A stretch of DNA of 64,000 nucleotides from the NCBI RefSeq assembly GCF_001999965.1, contig NZ_CP019646.1, positions 1,178,001 to 1,242,000 on the forward strand, written 5' to 3'. Positions 61,187 to 64,000 of this stretch are shown one piece after another. Source of the stretch: Limihaloglobus sulfuriphilus. GTDB lineage: Bacteria > Planctomycetota > Phycisphaerae > Sedimentisphaerales > Sedimentisphaeraceae. The notes under the pieces are model-generated. The model saw nothing but the letters and a program-made list of their open reading frames with translations, was not told where the DNA came from and did no database searches. Each line of letters opens with the position of its first letter. Position 1 is the first letter of the stretch. A program made the position numbers and the translations under genes.

Positions 61187-62391
61187 TGAGCAGCAAAACG
61201 CCATACACTCCGCCGGCAGAATGGGGCCTCTCTTACGGCCAGATGGTCAGCCGGGAATTCTTCAAGAGCAGGCTCAACGCCGCGTGCCTTTATTTTATAA
61301 TATTCCTTTTTGCCATTGCGGTATTTGCACCATTTATCGCTAACGACAAACCGTTCTTCTTCATAGATGACAGCGGAATCAGCTTCCCGATATTCAGTAA
61401 CCTAAACGCGACTGATTACAGCGTGTTCCTGGCCGCAGTCTGCGGTGTTTCTCTGGTTTACATGGCAAGAAGAAACCAGAAGAAAATTGATCCTTCGGTA
61501 AGGTCGGATGTGCTGGTAAAACAGATTACGATACTTCTTTTCATTGTTCTCAGCGGTGTTACGCTGTTTTACACGCTTATACCCAAACGACTTGACACGA
61601 CAAATTATAAAGTCCTCGCGGAAAAAGACGGCGTAAAAGCTATCTTCCCGATGGTACCATATAATTACGCCCGAACTGATATTTCCAACCGGCAGTTGCC
61701 GCCATCTTCACAGCACTGGCTGGGAACAGATGATGTCGGTTCGGATGTTTTGTGCAGGATCATTCACGGCAGCCGTATATCACTGTCTGTAGGGTTTGTC
61801 GCGGTAGGAATATCCAGTATCATAGGGGTATTCGTGGGCGCTATGCTGGGCTACTACGGAGGCAAAGTCGATTTTATAGGAATGCGGTTTGTCGAAATCA
61901 TGATGGCGATACCGGTTTTCTTTTTAATAATAACTATAGTTGCCTTCTTCCCTCGGAGCCTGCTCAATATTATGATTATTATCGGCATTACAAGATGGAC
62001 GGGTAATGCCAGATTTGTAAGAGCTGAATTTCTAAAGCTCCGCAAACAGGATTTTGTCCAGGCCGCCAGGGCACTGGGGCTTCCGCTGCGAAGCATCCTC
62101 TTCAGGCACATGCTGCCCAACGGCATGGCACCGGTGCTGGTAAACGCAACTTTCGGCATTGCCGGCGCTATTTTCACAGAGGCGGCCTTGAGTTTTCTTG
62201 GTTTTGGAGTGGTGCCCCCGACTCCGAGCTGGGGACAAATGCTCAGCAAGGGAGTAAGCCCCACAGGGGATTTCCTCTGGTGGCTCTCGCTGTTTCCGGG
62301 ACTGGCGATATTCCTTACAGTCGTAACCTACAACCTCGTTGGTGAAGGCCTGCGGGACGCTATTGACCCGCGTCTGAGGAAAGCCGCCTGA
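61186..62391 (+). CDS. Peptide ABC transporter permease, DppC-type, enlarged
   Basis: The 401-residue permease has the DppC core in its second half: GTDDVGSDVLCRIIHGSRIS, the EAA loop DFVQAARALGLPLRSILFRH and a SFLGFGVVPPTPSWGQM end. About 100 extra residues with two added membrane helices (about 68-88 and 100-122) precede the core. Overlaps dppB as TAATG, with GGAGGAG upstream. Confidence 0.93.
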   Translation: MSSKTPYTPPAEWGLSYGQMVSREFFKSRLNAACLYFIIFLFAIAVFAPFIANDKPFFFIDDSGISFPIFSNLNATDYSVFLAAVCGVSLVYMARRNQKKIDPSVRSDVLVKQITILLFIVLSGVTLFYTLIPKRLDTTNYKVLAEKDGVKAIFPMVPYNYARTDISNRQLPPSSQHWLGTDDVGSDVLCRIIHGSRISLSVGFVAVGISSIIGVFVGAMLGYYGGKVDFIGMRFVEIMMAIPVFFLIITIVAFFPRSLLNIMIIIGITRWTGNARFVRAEFLKLRKQDFVQAARALGLPLRSILFRHMLPNGMAPVLVNATFGIAGAIFTEAALSFLGFGVVPPTPSWGQMLSKGVSPTGDFLWWLSLFPGLAIFLTVVTYNLVGEGLRDAIDPRLRKAA

Positions 62392-62392
62392 T

Positions 62393-63397
62393 ATGCAGAA
62401 GAAACCAGACATAAATATGGATAAACAAGACAACACATTACTCTCAATAAAAAATCTGTCTGTCGGATTTTATACCGATGAGGGAGAAATCGTGGCCGTC
62501 AATGATGTCAGCTACGATATAGAACGCGGCAAGACTCTCGCTGTAGTCGGCGAAAGCGGCTGCGGAAAAAGCGTTACCGCCATGACAGCGATGAAACTCA
62601 TACCCTCACCGCCGGGCAGGATACTTGGAGGGAGCATAAAGTTCAAGGGTGTCGAGGTAACCACTGCCGGCGAAAAACAAATGCGAAAGCTCCGCGGCAA
62701 TGAAATCGCCATGATATTCCAGGAACCTATGACGAGCCTCAACCCTGTATATACAATTGGCGAACAAATCGCTGAGGCGATAGAGCTTCACCAGAACCTA
62801 AAGGGTGATCAGGCATGGACAAAGGCCGTGGAAATGCTTGACAAGGTTGGAATAGCCGAGCCTGCCAAAAGGGCCTGGGATTATCCGCACCAGATGTCGG
62901 GCGGAATGCGCCAGCGTGTTATGATAGCAATGGCAATTTCTTGCGAGCCCGCCCTGCTGATAGCAGATGAGCCTACCACGGCCCTGGATGTAACTATTCA
63001 GGCACAAATTCTGGAGCTTTTGCGGCAGCTGCAGGAAACCAACAACATGAGCATACTGCTGATAACTCATGACCTCGGCGTAGTAGCTGAAAACGCTCAC
63101 GATGTAGTGGTAATGTATGCCTCCAAAATTGTTGAAAAGGCTGATATAAACTCGCTGTTTTCCAAACCAATGCATCCTTATACGATGGGGCTTCTAAGGT
63201 CGCTGCCTAAACTGGATGAAGACAGCACGCGGCTGGAGACAATCGCCGGCGCTGTGCCCAACCCTTCCAACTTCCCGCCGGGATGCAAGTTCCATCCCAG
63301 ATGCCCTCACTGTATGGATATATGCCGCTCAGAGGAACCCCAGCTTGTCGAAATAGAACCCGGCCGGCATACAGCCTGCTGGCTTTACTGCAAATAA
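62393..63397 (+). CDS. Peptide ABC transporter ATPase, DppD-type
   Basis: The 334-residue ATPase has Walker [10 protein letters not shown]-loop [10 protein letters not shown], signature MSGGMRQR, Walker B LLIADEP and the oligopeptide-type C-terminal [12 protein letters not shown] motif (four Cys, iron-sulfur or metal site). It starts 1 base after dppC. An ATG at 62417 is an alternative start. Confidence 0.95.
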   Translation: MQKKPDINMDKQDNTLLSIKNLSVGFYTDEGEIVAVNDVSYDIERGKTLAVVGESGCGKSVTAMTAMKLIPSPPGRILGGSIKFKGVEVTTAGEKQMRKLRGNEIAMIFQEPMTSLNPVYTIGEQIAEAIELHQNLKGDQAWTKAVEMLDKVGIAEPAKRAWDYPHQMSGGMRQRVMIAMAISCEPALLIADEPTTALDVTIQAQILELLRQLQETNNMSILLITHDLGVVAENAHDVVVMYASKIVEKADINSLFSKPMHPYTMGLLRSLPKLDEDSTRLETIAGAVPNPSNFPPGCKFHPRCPHCMDICRSEEPQLVEIEPGRHTACWLYCK

Positions 63398-63416
63398 CCC
63401 ACAAACGGTACGATAT

Positions 63417-64000
63417 ATGACTGACAAACAGGACAACATAATATTAAAGGTCAGAAACTTAAAAACCTGGTTTCCCATAAAACGGGGCATTTTTTCCAAG
63501 ACCGTCGGCTGGGTAAAGGCTGTCAACGGTGTAAGTTTTGACGTGCCGGCGGGGAAAACACTTGGCCTTGTCGGAGAAAGCGGCTGCGGAAAAACTACCG
63601 TTGGCAGAACTATACTGCGTCTGATACCTGCTACAGAAGGCAGTGTTGAATTTGAAGGTAAAGATATTTTTACACTCGGCAGCAGAGAGCTTCGCAATGT
63701 GCGCAGGGATATGCAGATAATATTTCAGGACCCCTACGGCTCTCTAAACCCGCGAATGACGGTGGCAAATATTGTCGGTGAATCTCTCACAGCACACGGA
63801 ATCGCCAAAGGAACAGAACGTGGCCGAATTGTAGCTGAAATGCTTGAAAAATCCGGCCTTTCCGCCAAATATGCCAACCGCTACCCGCATGAATTCTCAG
63901 GCGGCCAGAGGCAGCGCCTCGGAATCGCCAGGGCTCTGGCCCTGAATCCAAAACTCGTTATCTGCGATGAGCCGGTCAGCGCTCTTGATGTTTCTATACA
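63417..64000 (+). CDS. Peptide ABC transporter ATPase, DppF-type (3' end outside window)
   Basis: From the ATG at 63417 about 194 codons are visible: VRNLKTWFPIKRGIF, Walker A GESGCGKTTVG, Q-loop FQDPYGSLNPRM, signature FSGGQRQRLGIARAL and Walker B LVICDEPVSALDVS at the window end. The GSLNPRM segment is typical of DppF/OppF. It begins 19 bases after the preceding ATPase gene. Confidence 0.94.
   Translation, partial: MTDKQDNIILKVRNLKTWFPIKRGIFSKTVGWVKAVNGVSFDVPAGKTLGLVGESGCGKTTVGRTILRLIPATEGSVEFEGKDIFTLGSRELRNVRRDMQIIFQDPYGSLNPRMTVANIVGESLTAHGIAKGTERGRIVAEMLEKSGLSAKYANRYPHEFSGGQRQRLGIARALALNPKLVICDEPVSALDVSI

Noticed and set aside
1-64000. CRISPR arrays, rRNA genes, prophage and toxin-antitoxin modules
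   Set aside because: I looked for regular direct repeats with spacers, rRNA segments, phage structural genes and small paired genes and saw none.

Overview
The window looks like a chromosomal segment of an anaerobic or facultatively anaerobic, polysaccharide-degrading planctomycete, most likely class Phycisphaerae (Sedimentisphaerales-like). The pointers are secreted proteins with dockerin-like modules of the type DxNxDxxVDxxDLxxxAxxW, PEP-CTERM tails, a pseudopilin-type protein with a C-terminal FDGHVEF motif, 'choice-of-anchor Q' beta-helix proteins, several ExbD/TonB systems and a complete Rnf complex. The lineage is inferred from these family traits only; there is no rRNA in the window.

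Layout. (1) 1-11.9 kb, minus strand: a secreted carbohydrate-active cluster. It holds a partial alpha-galactosidase-like protein, two paralogous TIM-barrel hydrolases (one fused to a dockerin/beta-helix/dockerin front half), a pseudopilin-like protein, a dockerin/beta-helix protein and a PEP-CTERM protein. Upstream sits a GntR-type regulator with a sugar-binding-like domain, and divergent from it a GH84 family beta-N-acetylglucosaminidase and a secreted transglutaminase-like protein. (2) 16.4-28.2 kb, minus strand: an outer-membrane energisation locus with an acidic beta-helix/dockerin protein, a helical-repeat protein, a TonB-dependent receptor, a DUF3450-like protein, a TtpC-like long ExbB, ExbB, ExbD, TonB and a TPR protein. 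This is the Vibrio TonB2/TtpC gene set together with its own receptor and a putative cargo. (3) 28.2-30.1 kb: a gene graveyard with IS66 tnpB and tnpC remnants, a uroporphyrinogen-decarboxylase-like tail and a DDE-transposase tail, followed by an orphan PEP-CTERM gene with a strong terminator. (4) 31-38.4 kb, minus: purD, an AsmA/TamB-like giant, an orphan ExbD and a large secreted helical protein. (5) 38.6-48 kb: a small coiled-coil lipoprotein, xseA-xseB-tRNA-Leu, etfB-etfA-acyl-CoA dehydrogenase, and carB. (6) 48.1-54.7 kb, minus: a complete rnfCDGEAB operon led by a small cysteine-containing membrane protein, then a rhomboid protease. (7) 55-64 kb, plus: glyA, a Gfo/Idh/MocA-like protein, a ZIP metal transporter and a five-gene peptide ABC transporter cut by the window end.

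How the genes fit together: regions 1 and 2 suggest extracellular glycan (including aminosugar) breakdown, surface attachment through dockerin, PEP-CTERM and pseudopilin devices, and TonB-energised traffic across an outer membrane. Rnf, with ETF and acyl-CoA dehydrogenase, supplies ferredoxin/NAD-linked ion pumping typical of fermentative metabolism. The most interesting candidate for an undescribed system is the receptor/beta-helix/TtpC-TonB locus. The second is the purD-AsmA-ExbD-helical-protein cluster.
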